NCBI RefSeq assembly: GCF_024347375.1
Contig: NZ_AP025471.1
Coordinates: 1,612,001 to 1,676,000 of the forward strand
Direction: 5' to 3'
Length of the DNA stretch: 64,000 bases
Source of the DNA: Vibrio coralliirubri
GTDB taxonomy: Bacteria > Pseudomonadota > Gammaproteobacteria > Enterobacterales > Vibrionaceae
Part shown: in pieces, positions 9,872 through 18,608 of the stretch
Layout of the letters: each line of letters begins with the position of its first letter
Position numbering within the stretch: the stretch's first letter is position 1
The notes under the pieces: model-generated
Database searches by the model: none
What the model was told of the DNA's origin: nothing
Seen by the model: only the letters and a program-made list of their open reading frames with translations
Position numbers and translations under genes: made by a program

Positions 9872-9908
9872 AAAGGCCAACCAGATAATATCTGGTTGGC
9901 CTTTTTAT
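9872..9908 (+). terminator. Strong terminator after chiA
   Basis: A 15-base perfect stem (AAAGGCCAACCAGAT with ATCTGGTTGGCCTTT), three-base loop and a T run. The A run on the other side lets it also serve the convergent hydrolase gene. Confidence 0.92.
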
Positions 9909-9954
9909 TATTTGTTTTCTTAGCTGGCGTTCTACTGACTCGCGCTCGTTGTGC

Positions 9955-10803
9955 TTAGCCAATTAAGTTATCAAAGCTCTCGAATACTTGTGGGCACTTC
10001 ATTACTCGACCGTGGCCCTGCCCTTGAGTCGCAATTAAAGTAACGCGACACATTTCATTAGCCGCACGCTGAGACACATCAAACTTAGTAAACTTGTCTT
10101 GCTCATCATGAACGATGATCGTCTGAGACTCACGAAGCGCTAGCTTTCCATAGGGATCAACAGACTGAATTGGGTAGTTAAACTGCTCTTCGACTTCTCC
10201 GACTACCGCTTCAAACAGTTTCATTGAGTAACCTGAACGCGCGACGCTGCCAAATAGGTTTTCTAGATAATCCAGTACAGGTGCAATCAGCAATAATGGC
10301 TTGTTTTCCAATTTAACGTGCTTGCATTCCAACGCAGAAGCGGTACCCATGCTGTGACCGACCAAACCCGCTACCTCACCCACCGAATCGAGAATGGCTT
10401 CAAGACCGTTCACAAACGCAGGAATATGACCATGTACACCATCGCTGCCACCATGAGCAGGATGATCGTAAGCCAGAGCCGTAAAACCTTTGGCGGCGAT
10501 GTGTTCCATCAGAGGGAAGAACTGACTCGCGGTGCCAGACCAACCATGAGTCAGCACCCAAACAGGCCCCGTACCTAAAGAATAGGTTTTTAAAACGCCA
10601 TCACGACCTTCAATTTCACTCTTGATAAGCCCTTGGGGATCAGCATTTTTTTGCTCGGTACGCATTGGAGTGAGCAGCTGCTTACGTGCCGTTTTCTTCG
10701 CATGGCTCGGCGCTAAGATGTAATGCAGATTGGTTGTAGCGCCAATTAAGCTGCGCTTGAAGCTGAATTTGTTCGATGTATTAAAGTAGATTTTGTCACT
10801 CAT
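9955..10803 (-). CDS. Alpha/beta hydrolase
   Basis: A serine hydrolase of the alpha/beta fold, about 282 residues. The oxyanion-hole region is VWVLTHGWSGTASQF, the nucleophile elbow is GLVGHSMGTAS (GxSxG), the likely acid lies near IIVHDEQDKF, and the terminal GQGHGRVM supplies the catalytic His. The substrate is unknown. The start at 10803 (MSDKIYF) is preferred over an upstream in-frame ATG because AAGGAAC lies correctly before it. It is transcribed in the same direction as the TetR gene upstream and may share its transcript. Confidence 0.85.
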   Translation of the reverse strand: MSDKIYFNTSNKFSFKRSLIGATTNLHYILAPSHAKKTARKQLLTPMRTEQKNADPQGLIKSEIEGRDGVLKTYSLGTGPVWVLTHGWSGTASQFFPLMEHIAAKGFTALAYDHPAHGGSDGVHGHIPAFVNGLEAILDSVGEVAGLVGHSMGTASALECKHVKLENKPLLLIAPVLDYLENLFGSVARSGYSMKLFEAVVGEVEEQFNYPIQSVDPYGKLALRESQTIIVHDEQDKFTKFDVSQRAANEMCRVTLIATQGQGHGRVMKCPQVFESFDNLIG

Positions 10804-10826
10804 GACCGTTCCTTGTATCGCCATCA

Positions 10827-11048
10827 TCATTGGCGGATCGAGCTCGGCCCTAAAAAATCGAACGACCGTGCTATTTGTTGGTATAAAAAATGGCGATAGC
10901 GCTTTTTATGACTGCTTGCCGCCACTTCTCTTAAAATCTTTTGCAAACCGTAGTTACGCAAAGTCACATGCTTTACGAGTTCAATAGTTTGCGGGCTAAG
11001 AAGCTTGCAAACTAACTGGTTTGCGAACTCTATGGTTTCCCGAACCAA
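10827..11048 (-). CDS. Possible small basic protein between TetR and hydrolase genes
   Basis: An open frame of 73 codons filling the gap between two co-directional genes: 13 bases after the TetR stop and 23 bases before the hydrolase start. The product would be basic, with a Leu-rich first half (ELVKHVTLRNYGLQKILREV) and a Lys/Arg-rich second half. The start would be TTG and I see no ribosome binding site. Position and even composition favour a gene, and the start argues against it. No family is recognised. Confidence 0.3.
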   Translation of the reverse strand: MVRETIEFANQLVCKLLSPQTIELVKHVTLRNYGLQKILREVAASSHKKRYRHFLYQQIARSFDFLGPSSIRQ

Positions 11049-11061
11049 GTGGCTTGGCGAG

Positions 11062-11655
11062 TTAAACCACTTTCCAGCTAGCGATTAAGCGCTCTACACC
11101 ACTCCAAAAATGGGTATGGCTCGCTTGTTGGCCTCGTAACGAGTAGAACAAGTTCGCACTCAAATAGAGACCGTATAACTCAAAGGTTGCCTGTTTAGGA
11201 TCTAAATCGGCTCTGAACTGTTTGCTCTCCACCGCTTTTGCTACCTGAATCGTCAAGTAATCAATCCACACTGAAATCGTTTTCTGCAGTGCTTTTTGAA
11301 TCACAGACGTTTCACTGCCCGCATCTTTCCATGCATCAATAAACATGCAACTGCCTTGGAATGAATGGTTCCAGCCCAGCCAATTGTCGAGCAGCTGTTT
11401 CAATTTCGCTTCAATATCACCATCTCCCAGCTCTCTTGCGGGAATGATGACTCTTTCGGTGAATATGGCGTTGGAATACTCGAGTACAGAGAGTTGCAGG
11501 TTTTCTTTAGAGTTGAAGTGTGCAAACAAGCCACTCTTAGACATGCCACATTGCTTGGCTAACTCGCCAATCGTCAAACTCTCAAGCCCATTCTCACTTG
11601 CAAGCGCGAATGCATGGCTCAAAATATACTCTTTGGTTATCTTTCCCTTACTCAT
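11062..11655 (-). CDS. TetR/AcrR family transcriptional regulator
   Basis: A 197-residue repressor. The N-terminal helix-turn-helix (about residues 8-55) is typical: YILSHAFALASENGLESLTIGELAKQ, then CGMSKSGLFAHFNSKENL. The C-terminal ligand domain shows the GSCMFIDAWKDAGS pattern of a TetR_C subgroup. It is divergent from the AEC transporter gene, with 161 bases between them, and upstream of the hydrolase. It may control one or both, which is inference from position. The inducer is unknown. Confidence 0.88.
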   Translation of the reverse strand: MSKGKITKEYILSHAFALASENGLESLTIGELAKQCGMSKSGLFAHFNSKENLQLSVLEYSNAIFTERVIIPARELGDGDIEAKLKQLLDNWLGWNHSFQGSCMFIDAWKDAGSETSVIQKALQKTISVWIDYLTIQVAKAVESKQFRADLDPKQATFELYGLYLSANLFYSLRGQQASHTHFWSGVERLIASWKVV

Positions 11656-11816
11656 TATTCACCAATAATAAATCTGATACATTATTTTTAGCACGTTCGT
11701 TCTTTTTTTCAAGATTTTTTACTTAACCCTAGGTATTCATTTTGTCTTATCAAAGAATTGTGGAAAAATGCGACAGTATTCAAAGGAAATTGAAATCGAC
11801 TAACAAAGGAAAAACA

Positions 11817-12773
11817 ATGAACACACTTTGGGAACAGTTTGCGTTTTCGGCGTCGGTAACAGGCCCTATCTGTTTAATGCTGTTTCTTGGTGTGATGCTC
11901 AAGCGAATCGGCTTAATCAATGACAATTTCATTGATGTCGCATCTAAGGTCGTCTTTCAAGTCACCCTGCCCGCAATGCTATTTCTGAGTATTGTTCAAT
12001 CGAATCACAACTTTTCAGCCAGTAGCGCGTTAGTTGCCTTTGGCGTCATCGCTAACTTTATCTTTTTCTTGTTCACGATTTTCTCGACCAAGTTAGTATT
12101 TAAAGGTTCGAAAGATCAAGGTGTGATTGTCCAAGGTGGATTTCGCGCCAATACCGCGATCATCGGCCTCGCCTATGTGGCTAATATCTATGGCAACCAA
12201 GGCGTGGCATTGGCGGCTATCTATGTCGCATCCCTAACCGTGCTGTATAACATTCAAGCCGTAATTGCACTGACACCCAAAGGCGAAGACACTGGCGCGA
12301 AAGCGATTAAAGTAATCGCCAAGTCGATTACCAAAAACCCATTGATCATCGCTATTTTCTTAGCGGTCGTCTTCTATGCGCTTTCTATTCCTATCCCCAA
12401 AATGGTCACTGACGCTGGTCAATACTTTGCCAACATGACGTTGCCTTTAGCACTGCTTTGTACCGGTGGGTCGCTAGACATCAGCTCACTCAAACAAGAA
12501 AAATTGTCGACGTGGTTCGCCTCTAGCTACAAGTTAATTGCCTCACCGTTACTGATTACACTGGCGGCTGGGTACTTAGGATTTGAAGGGCTCGATCTCG
12601 GGCTTATCTTCTTGATGAGCGCGGCACCAACGGCAGCGGCAAGCTACGTTATGGCTCGTGCGATGGGAGGAAACTCAACACTGGCGGCTAACATCATCGC
12701 GCTTACTACTGTTGTTTCTCTTATCACTTGTACTCTCGGTATTTTTGTACTTACTGCAATGGATTTAATATAG
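11817..12773 (+). CDS. AEC (auxin efflux carrier) family transporter
   Basis: A 318-residue inner-membrane carrier with about ten helices in two halves of five, as in the AEC/BART fold. Visible hallmarks are LFLGVMLKRIGLI near the start, VVFQVTLPAMLFLSI, GGFRANTAIIGLAYV in the first half, and LPLALLCTGGSLD with SAAPTAAASYVMARAMGG in the second. Members carry organic anions such as malate, but the substrate is not readable here. An in-frame ATG 75 bases upstream is discarded because AAAGGAAAAACA precedes this one. It is probably controlled by the divergent TetR protein. Confidence 0.85.
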   Translation: MNTLWEQFAFSASVTGPICLMLFLGVMLKRIGLINDNFIDVASKVVFQVTLPAMLFLSIVQSNHNFSASSALVAFGVIANFIFFLFTIFSTKLVFKGSKDQGVIVQGGFRANTAIIGLAYVANIYGNQGVALAAIYVASLTVLYNIQAVIALTPKGEDTGAKAIKVIAKSITKNPLIIAIFLAVVFYALSIPIPKMVTDAGQYFANMTLPLALLCTGGSLDISSLKQEKLSTWFASSYKLIASPLLITLAAGYLGFEGLDLGLIFLMSAAPTAAASYVMARAMGGNSTLAANIIALTTVVSLITCTLGIFVLTAMDLI

Positions 12774-12897
12774 CTGCGACAGGCTTCAAAAAACCGACAC
12801 AAGCCTTGAAACAAAGGTCATAAGCCTTGATTTAGGACTAACTGGTTGGGCATAAAGACTGCTAGATTTCGTAAAAAATTTTACTAAGAGATCTGAT

Positions 12898-13938
12898 ATG
12901 TCTTCCGTTCAACATACGCCTTCACAACACATCGCCAGTATCGAGTTAGGCCGAGTGATTGCTATCTTGGCGATCATTGGTTTACACGGTCAAATGGCAC
13001 TCACTTATTGGCAAATAGATGAAGTGCCTTGGATCGGTTATATACTCAACCAAACCGCTCGTTTTGCGGTACCTCTGTTTTTCCTAATTTCCGGTTATCT
13101 TATTCAGCCCAAGTTGACTGCAGCCCCCTGGCAGACCGTCATTAACTACTCTAAACCACTGCTTAAGGTTTGGTTGGCATGGAGTATCATTTGCTTAGTG
13201 ATGCCATTCAACCTCGCGAAGGTAGAAGAGTTTGGTTACCTAGGTGAGCGCCAAGGCTATTGGGGTTTCTTAATGAACACTCCGCTTAACTCTTTCTTAG
13301 AGGGTGGATTGGTTCATTTATGGTTTATTCCCGCTCTCGTATGTGCAGTTTTGATCATTGCTTTGATAGTCGAAATGAAACTCGACAAACTGCTATTACC
13401 AGTGGCTATTGTACTTTACGTTTATGGTGTTTTAGCGGGCAGCTACGCAACGCTAACCGGGTTAGAAGCACCCTTCTTCACGCGTAATGGCCCGTTCTTT
13501 AGCACGTTAATGGTGACCTTAGGTTTCCTTATTCGTCAGAATCAATGGAAGGTGTCATCAACTAAAGCGTTGGGGCTATTAGCATTAGGCATGTTGATTC
13601 ACTTTGCTGAGGCGGCATGGCTCACCACGTTCGACGTCGGATTCAACATGAATGATTTCTTGTTTGGCACAGCGCTATGGGGGATGGGCGTGTTCATGTG
13701 GCTTTTGGCTAATCCAAATATGGGTAACTACGCTTGGGTTCGTGCCATTTCAAATCGCATGCTGGGTATCTACGTCAGCCATCTGTTGATCATTATCGTG
13801 TTGTTCAATGTCTGTGGAGTTTTAGGCATTACGGAATTGGCAAAAGACGTTACGGTATTTTTTGGCACCGTATTGTTGAGCTTCGGGTTGGTTGTTGGAA
13901 TCGAGAAAACACCACTGCGACGCGTGCTACTTCGCTAA
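12898..13938 (+). CDS. Acyltransferase 3 family integral membrane protein
   Basis: A 346-residue membrane protein with about ten helices, of the acyltransferase 3 family that O-acetylates surface glycans (WecH/OafA-like in fold). The diagnostic N-terminal segment is SIELGRVIAILAIIGLHGQM, whose His in the first helix is the conserved catalytic candidate. It is followed by ARFAVPLFFLISGYLI and, later, LVHLWFIPALVCAVLI. No SGNH esterase domain follows. The acceptor is unknown. It is monocistronic and ends in a bidirectional terminator. Confidence 0.85.
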   Translation: MSSVQHTPSQHIASIELGRVIAILAIIGLHGQMALTYWQIDEVPWIGYILNQTARFAVPLFFLISGYLIQPKLTAAPWQTVINYSKPLLKVWLAWSIICLVMPFNLAKVEEFGYLGERQGYWGFLMNTPLNSFLEGGLVHLWFIPALVCAVLIIALIVEMKLDKLLLPVAIVLYVYGVLAGSYATLTGLEAPFFTRNGPFFSTLMVTLGFLIRQNQWKVSSTKALGLLALGMLIHFAEAAWLTTFDVGFNMNDFLFGTALWGMGVFMWLLANPNMGNYAWVRAISNRMLGIYVSHLLIIIVLFNVCGVLGITELAKDVTVFFGTVLLSFGLVVGIEKTPLRRVLLR

Positions 13939-13960
13939 ATCAGGTTTAAAGAGCCACAAA

Positions 13961-13998
13961 AAATAAAGGCAAGATAACGAGTTATCTTGCCTTTATTT
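13961..13998. terminator. Bidirectional terminator
   Basis: An 18-base perfect inverted repeat (AAATAAAGGCAAGATAAC and its complement) separated by two bases lies between convergent genes. A and T runs on the two flanks suit both strands. Confidence 0.9.
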
Positions 13999-14037
13999 CA
14001 TCATGTCAGTAACGAGAGTCTGTCACTCGTTGAAGTG

Positions 14038-14916
14038 TTATCGGAACGCCATTGCACCCTTGCCAACACCTTCATAAGCGACGATTTGTAGTGATTGGTT
14101 CTCTGCTAGGCTCGGTTCAACTTGATCCGCAATATAACCCGCAAGTAATTCCACCGTGGTATCGGTCGGTAAAATTTCCGTCTCACTCTTAGCAATCGCC
14201 AGCTCAAATTCGCCTTGTGGCGCTGTGTAGCGGAAGCCATAGTGACTTTCATCATTAACACTGTTCGCGTGTTCACTCAGGTTAAGTGATGAAACAGAAA
14301 CTTGGTCTTCTTTAGAACCTAAGTAAATGTCTTCCCAACGCTGAGCAAATGCTTGTTCGCGTTGCTCGTCACGCTGACCATCAACCACAATTTCTACTGG
14401 AGAACGGTGACCATGGGCGATGCGTTGGCAGTTGCCATCATGCTTTTTCAAGCCATGGGTGTAGTGGTAGAACGCGCCATTAATGTTCTCATGACGAAGG
14501 GTGATCTCTAACCCTGTGACGTTACTTGGTAGGTTATCGCGAAGAATATTGTAAACGTGTGCGGTCACACTCTCGATGGTGATCGCTTCTGCATCAATGA
14601 GGCAATATGCTTCATCTGGGCAATGTAGGTGAAGGCTCTTGTCACCACGCAACACATCAACCTTAGAGTAGCCCGCTTTGCTCGCTTGAAGAACAATTGC
14701 AGCATTTTGCATCGGCAACAGTAAGCGGTGATCAACGTGCTCATCGACGAGCTGTTTGATCTGTTTTTTGACCTTGCTAAAATCCAGCACCATGCTCATT
14801 TCATTAAGTTCACCAGACATGGTGACATCTAAAATCCAACTATCTCCTACGACCCCTCTGTGTTCACAGATGTATGAAGAATCGATAACGGTAAGGTCTC
14901 TTACAAATAGGTTCAA
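14038..14916 (-). CDS. Double 6-pyruvoyl/6-carboxy-tetrahydropterin synthase-like protein
   Basis: 292 residues, more than twice the usual QueD (about 120). Two T-fold-like halves are visible. The N-terminal half has CEHRGVVGDSWILDVTMSG and then MVLDFSKVKKQIKQLVDEHVDHRLL, which fits the family's DF...K...DH segment but lacks its HGH zinc motif. The C-terminal half (from about residue 150) has FYHYTHGLKKHDGNC and RIAHGHRSPVEIVVDG, which fits the zinc-site segment but lacks a clear DF...DH part. Annotation as 6-carboxytetrahydropterin synthase is customary for such proteins, but the reaction is unproven. The start is TTG, with AAGGAG 7 bases before it. No other queuosine genes are nearby. Confidence 0.7.
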   Translation of the reverse strand: MNLFVRDLTVIDSSYICEHRGVVGDSWILDVTMSGELNEMSMVLDFSKVKKQIKQLVDEHVDHRLLLPMQNAAIVLQASKAGYSKVDVLRGDKSLHLHCPDEAYCLIDAEAITIESVTAHVYNILRDNLPSNVTGLEITLRHENINGAFYHYTHGLKKHDGNCQRIAHGHRSPVEIVVDGQRDEQREQAFAQRWEDIYLGSKEDQVSVSSLNLSEHANSVNDESHYGFRYTAPQGEFELAIAKSETEILPTDTTVELLAGYIADQVEPSLAENQSLQIVAYEGVGKGAMAFR

Positions 14917-15148
14917 GTTGAACTCCTTAATACTTTAATGAGATACGGGAGGCTGAATAATGTTCAGCAGGCACTTCGTCTCATTGGTGTCTAGATAAAA
15001 TAGGACGGGCAGGATGTTACAACGCGCTTATAAAGTCCACCTTTTTACACCCTCTTCCGATAAAAGAACAAACTACATACAATTTCCGCTAAAACATAGA
15101 CCAGCCTGATGCGAATAGCCATAAACCGAGTGGGGATTGCCCGGCGTC

Positions 15149-15973
15149 TCACGACACATTTTGCTTTAGCCAACGGCGCGGCGACACTCCGGCAACATGT
15201 TGAAAAGCACGTGAGAATCCTGAATAGCTATTGTAACCCACTTCATCAGCGACCCAATTGATCGGCTTATTTTGCAATAACAGAGATTGAGCCACAGAGA
15301 CTCGCCACTTTTGCACATAATCTCCCGGCGTTTCACCCACTTCTCGTTTGAACGCTTCAATAAACTGAGTGCGAGACATCGCGGCCAGTAACGCCATTTC
15401 GGCAATCGAATAATGACGAGCAGGTAATCGATGAATAGCCGTGACCACAGAAGCCAATCGAGGGTGAGCAAGCGCCGAGAAAACGCCGCTATCAATTTTC
15501 TGTTGTTCGATGAGATGGCGGAAAATCAAAGCCATCAAGGCATCGCTCAATTTGTCCATTAAGTACTGCTGCCCCGACGATTCCTGGCTCGACTCATTAG
15601 ATAACACCTCGATCACTGGCATTAAGTTAGGTGCCTCCTCAAGGGGAATCACTATCACGTCAGGCAGAGCCGACAACAAAGGATTCATCTGCCCAGAACG
15701 ATACTCCACGTTCGCGCACACCACTTCCGCACCGTCTCCCACGCCTTCAATCGCATGTGGCGTGCTATTCGGCAAATAAACAATGCAAGGCTGCGACAAA
15801 TGCCTGTGTTCCGTATGAGCGCTAGACAAGCTCAACTTCCCCGCGCTCAATACATGAAGGTGCCCCTCTTTACCTTGTTGCGCGTTAAATGACGATACTC
15901 CACACAGGTTTCCAGAATAGAAAACGCCGGTGCGTATCGAGAAGTGTTCCATGAGTTGTGAAAGCAGATCCAT
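15149..15973 (-). CDS. AraC family transcriptional regulator
   Basis: A 274-residue regulator. The N-terminal half is a cupin-like ligand-binding domain (AQQGKEGHLHVLSAG, CIVYLPNSTPHAIEG). The C-terminal 100 residues are the AraC double helix-turn-helix: HYSIAEMALLAAMSRTQFIEAFKREVG with TPGDYVQKWRVSVAQSLL, then NWVADEVGYNSYSGFSRAFQHVAGVSPRRW. It lies divergent from the YHS-domain gene, with 110 bases between them, which it may regulate. The ligand is unknown. Confidence 0.9.
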   Translation of the reverse strand: MDLLSQLMEHFSIRTGVFYSGNLCGVSSFNAQQGKEGHLHVLSAGKLSLSSAHTEHRHLSQPCIVYLPNSTPHAIEGVGDGAEVVCANVEYRSGQMNPLLSALPDVIVIPLEEAPNLMPVIEVLSNESSQESSGQQYLMDKLSDALMALIFRHLIEQQKIDSGVFSALAHPRLASVVTAIHRLPARHYSIAEMALLAAMSRTQFIEAFKREVGETPGDYVQKWRVSVAQSLLLQNKPINWVADEVGYNSYSGFSRAFQHVAGVSPRRWLKQNVS

Positions 15974-16083
15974 TCATCCTCCGAACGATTCGCTTAGTTT
16001 TTAGTTCTTTTGTCCCTCTATAGACCGGACGAGTGGGCTAAATTATTTCAAACAAGATAACCAACACTGACAAGGAACTTGAT

Positions 16084-16560
16084 ATGTCACACATGAAATC
16101 GACTAGTCAAAAAATCACTCTATTGGCCGCGTTACTAGGCACCAGCTTTTCGTTAATGGCAGCAGACCTTGATATGAGTGTCGACAGCAATGATCTCGCG
16201 ATCAAAGGCTATGATCCTGTCGCTTACTTTGCCAATGAAGGCCCAGTAAAAGGCACATCGGAGTTCACAGCAACCTATAAGAATGCGATCTATAACTTTG
16301 CGAGCAGTGAAAACAGAGATAAATTTCGAGCCAATCCAGAAGCCTATGCCCCTCAGTATGGCGGTTACTGCGCGTTTGGAGTAGCCATGGGCAAGAAGTT
16401 TGAAACCGACCCTCTCGCTTGGAAAGTGGAAGATGGGAAGTTGTATCTGAACTTAGACAAATCGGTTCAAAAACGCTGGCTGGAGAATACACAAGAGTTC
16501 ATCCAAGACGCCAACAGCAACTGGACAACCATCAAAACCGTAGAAGCCTATAAGCTCTAG
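16084..16560 (+). CDS. Exported YHS-domain protein
   Basis: A 158-residue protein with an N-terminal signal peptide (about residues 1-28, LAALLGTSFSLMAA|D). The YHS domain follows: AIKGYDPVAYFANEGPVKGTSEF, YNFASSENRDKFRANPEAYAPQYGGYCAFGVAMG and a closing WKVEDGKLYLNLD. YHS domains bind metals or sit beside metal-handling enzymes, so a periplasmic metal-related role is likely but unproved. AAGGAACTTGAT precedes the ATG. It is divergent from the AraC gene. Confidence 0.9.
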   Translation: MSHMKSTSQKITLLAALLGTSFSLMAADLDMSVDSNDLAIKGYDPVAYFANEGPVKGTSEFTATYKNAIYNFASSENRDKFRANPEAYAPQYGGYCAFGVAMGKKFETDPLAWKVEDGKLYLNLDKSVQKRWLENTQEFIQDANSNWTTIKTVEAYKL

Positions 16561-16601
16561 GTTTTAGCTTAGCCTTCAACGTTTGTCCATTGCCCACGAA
16601 T

Positions 16602-16634
16602 AAAACGGAAGCGACCGAACGCTTCCGTTTTCAT
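16602..16634 (+). terminator. Terminator after YHS-domain gene
   Basis: Stem AAAACGGAAGC/GCTTCCGTTTT with an eight-base loop, ending in T residues, 41 bases after the stop codon. Confidence 0.85.
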
Positions 16635-16739
16635 TGGGATCTCCCCAAGGAGGTCAACCCAAAGCGATTAGCAACACCTACAAAGTCCATTTCTATTCTA
16701 TACTCCTAGCAGATAAGCTTTTCTTTTTATGGAAGAATA

Positions 16740-17375
16740 ATGACATTACCTAGGATTTTGGTACTCGGCCTCTGCGCCCTATCGACACTGACTTATGCCA
16801 ACCCATGGCAGTTCGTCAAAAGTGAAGATGGCATCATGATTGACAAAAGGCCACACAGCGAAGGCTTGGTCGAGATACGAGCGCAAATGCAAACGCCCAC
16901 CACTTATTCCGGTTTTTTACTATTGCTGGAAGACAGCGAGAACGTGCCAAACTGGATAGATAATGTGTCGCAAAGTCGTGTGTTGATGCAGATATCTGAG
17001 GCGGAAAACATCGTCTATACCCAATTCAAAGCACCGTGGCCTGCCAGAGATCGAGACATGGTGACCTACTCAAAATACAGCATCGAGGATGGGCAGTTTG
17101 TTTTGTCGATAAAGGATGCGTCGAACTATTTGGCGAAAGAGTCGGGGTATATTCGAATTTACGATGTGGACGCACTTTGGACACTGCAACCGCTGACTAA
17201 TGGCAATACCTACATCACCTACACCGCGTATGCGAACGCAGGTGGCATCCTACCGAATTGGTTGATGAACAAGTTATCGATAGGCAGTGCACTGAGCACG
17301 TTTAAGGGACTAAAAGAACAGTTACCAAAGTACCAAGGCCACCAGCATCCTAACCTGCCAAGTGAGTCTCGCTAA
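16740..17375 (+). CDS. START domain protein, probably exported
   Basis: A 211-residue protein with a signal peptide (about 1-20, LCALSTLTYA|NPW) and a StAR-related lipid-transfer domain filling the rest. Characteristic segments are NPWQFVKSEDGIMIDKRP, DSENVPNWIDNVSQSRVL, TQFKAPWPARDRDMV and GGILPNWLMNKLSIGSALSTFKGLKEQL. START folds bind hydrophobic ligands in an internal cavity, so a periplasmic lipid-binding role is the best guess. The ribosome binding site is modest (GGAAGAATA). Confidence 0.85.
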   Translation: MTLPRILVLGLCALSTLTYANPWQFVKSEDGIMIDKRPHSEGLVEIRAQMQTPTTYSGFLLLLEDSENVPNWIDNVSQSRVLMQISEAENIVYTQFKAPWPARDRDMVTYSKYSIEDGQFVLSIKDASNYLAKESGYIRIYDVDALWTLQPLTNGNTYITYTAYANAGGILPNWLMNKLSIGSALSTFKGLKEQLPKYQGHQHPNLPSESR

Positions 17376-17417
17376 CGATACAAGTCGATAAGTACATGGA
17401 GGAATTAAGGTTAAAGA

Positions 17418-17942
17418 TTAAGGTCTTCTAGCGAGGTCGCGAGCTAAGATAAGCGCCAAGCCAAATACTTGAAGAAACAGGGCGATGTTCTTATAGAAAG
17501 CCATTTTCTCATCAAGCCTTTGGATTAACTCAACCAAAGTCAGGTTATCCAAATAGTAGTCATCGATTCGAGTTCGTTGCGCTTCTTGTGCGCTATTTAT
17601 CAGCATCATCAGTTTCGGTAAGTGAGCCAAAGAGATACTTGGCACTTCGCTACTCACCCAACGCCTAAGTTGCCCACGCAGTGCTTCATCGAGAACTGTG
17701 GTTGGCTGCACCGTTTCTGGTTTATCAAGGTGAATCAAAATCGCTTCACGCTTGCGCTCTAGGGTTTCAATCGTATTCCAAGCAAGCTGTATTGAGTACA
17801 CATTGCCGTATTTTCGATCGTTGTATTCCGCTTTCTCAGCTTCAATTTTATCGAGCACCAAGCTCGACATGACAATCGCCATGATGTTGAGTATCAAGCC
17901 TGCAAGGACAATCGCCCAAGCAGGAGGAAGACGCAACGCCAT
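17418..17942 (-). CDS. Two-helix membrane protein, unknown
   Basis: A 174-residue protein with one hydrophobic helix at each end (residues about 9-30 and 150-168) and a polar, probably periplasmic, helical middle rich in Glu, Arg and Leu (ERKREAILIHLDKPETV, DDYYLDNLTLVELIQRLDEK). The topology resembles a sensor or cell-envelope spacer without a signalling domain. I do not recognise a family. Its start lies 8 bases after the stop of the MAPEG gene, so the two are very likely one operon. Confidence 0.65.
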   Translation of the reverse strand: MALRLPPAWAIVLAGLILNIMAIVMSSLVLDKIEAEKAEYNDRKYGNVYSIQLAWNTIETLERKREAILIHLDKPETVQPTTVLDEALRGQLRRWVSSEVPSISLAHLPKLMMLINSAQEAQRTRIDDYYLDNLTLVELIQRLDEKMAFYKNIALFLQVFGLALILARDLARRP

Positions 17943-17950
17943 AATGCTCC

Positions 17951-18340
17951 CTAGAACATTTTATCAAAAGGTAGGTAAGCTAAGTTTAGGACAATCAAAG
18001 AGATCATGCAGATAAGCGTTAACACCATCCCCACTTTTCGACCTTTGAAGTTCTTCGCTAAAATCCCTTTCGCATGAATCACTCGCCCTACAATAAACGT
18101 CACACCAATGACATGAATCAGCCACACACCGGCACCATTCATCTCTAACAATCCCATCAAAATCACGGTGATTGGGATGTAATCCATCGCGTTACTTTGT
18201 GCCGAACGTGCTATCTGTAACGACTCAACACCGCCATCAGCATGAGCAACAAGATTGATTCGCCTTTGCTTGATCACCTCTATTGCTAACCAAATCATTA
18301 CGACCGTCAGCAAGGCTGCGTAGAGTGCTGTAACCATCAT
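17951..18340 (-). CDS. MAPEG family membrane protein
   Basis: 129 residues with four hydrophobic helices, as in the MAPEG (membrane-associated eicosanoid/glutathione metabolism) family. The diagnostic stretch is ARSAQSNAMDYIPITVILMGLLEMNGAG, followed by VIGVTFIVGRVIHAKGI. Bacterial members may act as glutathione S-transferases or peroxidases, but the substrate is not readable. It heads a two-gene operon with the downstream two-helix protein. Confidence 0.85.
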   Translation of the reverse strand: MMVTALYAALLTVVMIWLAIEVIKQRRINLVAHADGGVESLQIARSAQSNAMDYIPITVILMGLLEMNGAGVWLIHVIGVTFIVGRVIHAKGILAKNFKGRKVGMVLTLICMISLIVLNLAYLPFDKMF

Positions 18341-18430
18341 ATTTCCCTATTATTTTGTGTTTACTCAGTGTTCTTTCTTATCTGTTCGACAACACCCGTC
18401 GAGATAAAATGAAAATCGCGCCCGAGCACT

Positions 18431-18448
18431 TGTAAGAGATCTCTCACA
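18431..18448. promoter_or_regulatory. VarA/GacA-type upstream box for csrB
   Basis: TGTAAGAGATCTCTCACA fits the GacA/UvrY upstream activating sequence (TGTAAG-N6-CTTACA) at all but one position. Its centre lies about 170 bases before the csrB start. A remote position of this kind is also found for UvrY at E. coli csrB. A second, partial copy (CGTAAGAGATCAC) follows at 18454-18466. Confidence 0.75.
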
Positions 18449-18573
18449 CCGAACGTAAGAGATCACAATCAAGCTTCGCAGAAAATTCCTAAAATACAAA
18501 CCCAAGCCCTTGTTTTGTATGAATCCACGCATATTTCTTTCGAACAGTGGGTACATTTATTTCTTGAGGTGGA

Positions 18574-18602
18574 TTGTGAGTAAAGCCTCTGCAGTGTTTA
18601 AT
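18574..18602 (+). promoter_or_regulatory. Sigma-70 promoter of csrB
   Basis: -35 TTGTGA (18574-18579), exactly 17 bases, -10 TTTAAT (18597-18602). Initiation six bases later would give an RNA beginning GTCGACAGGGAG, the same 5' end as E. coli CsrB. Confidence 0.75.
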
Positions 18603-18608
18603 ACACAT

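Noticed and set aside
18365..18556. Minus-strand frame in the region upstream of csrB
   Set aside because: It overlaps the VarA/GacA box, has no ribosome binding site and no family resemblance.
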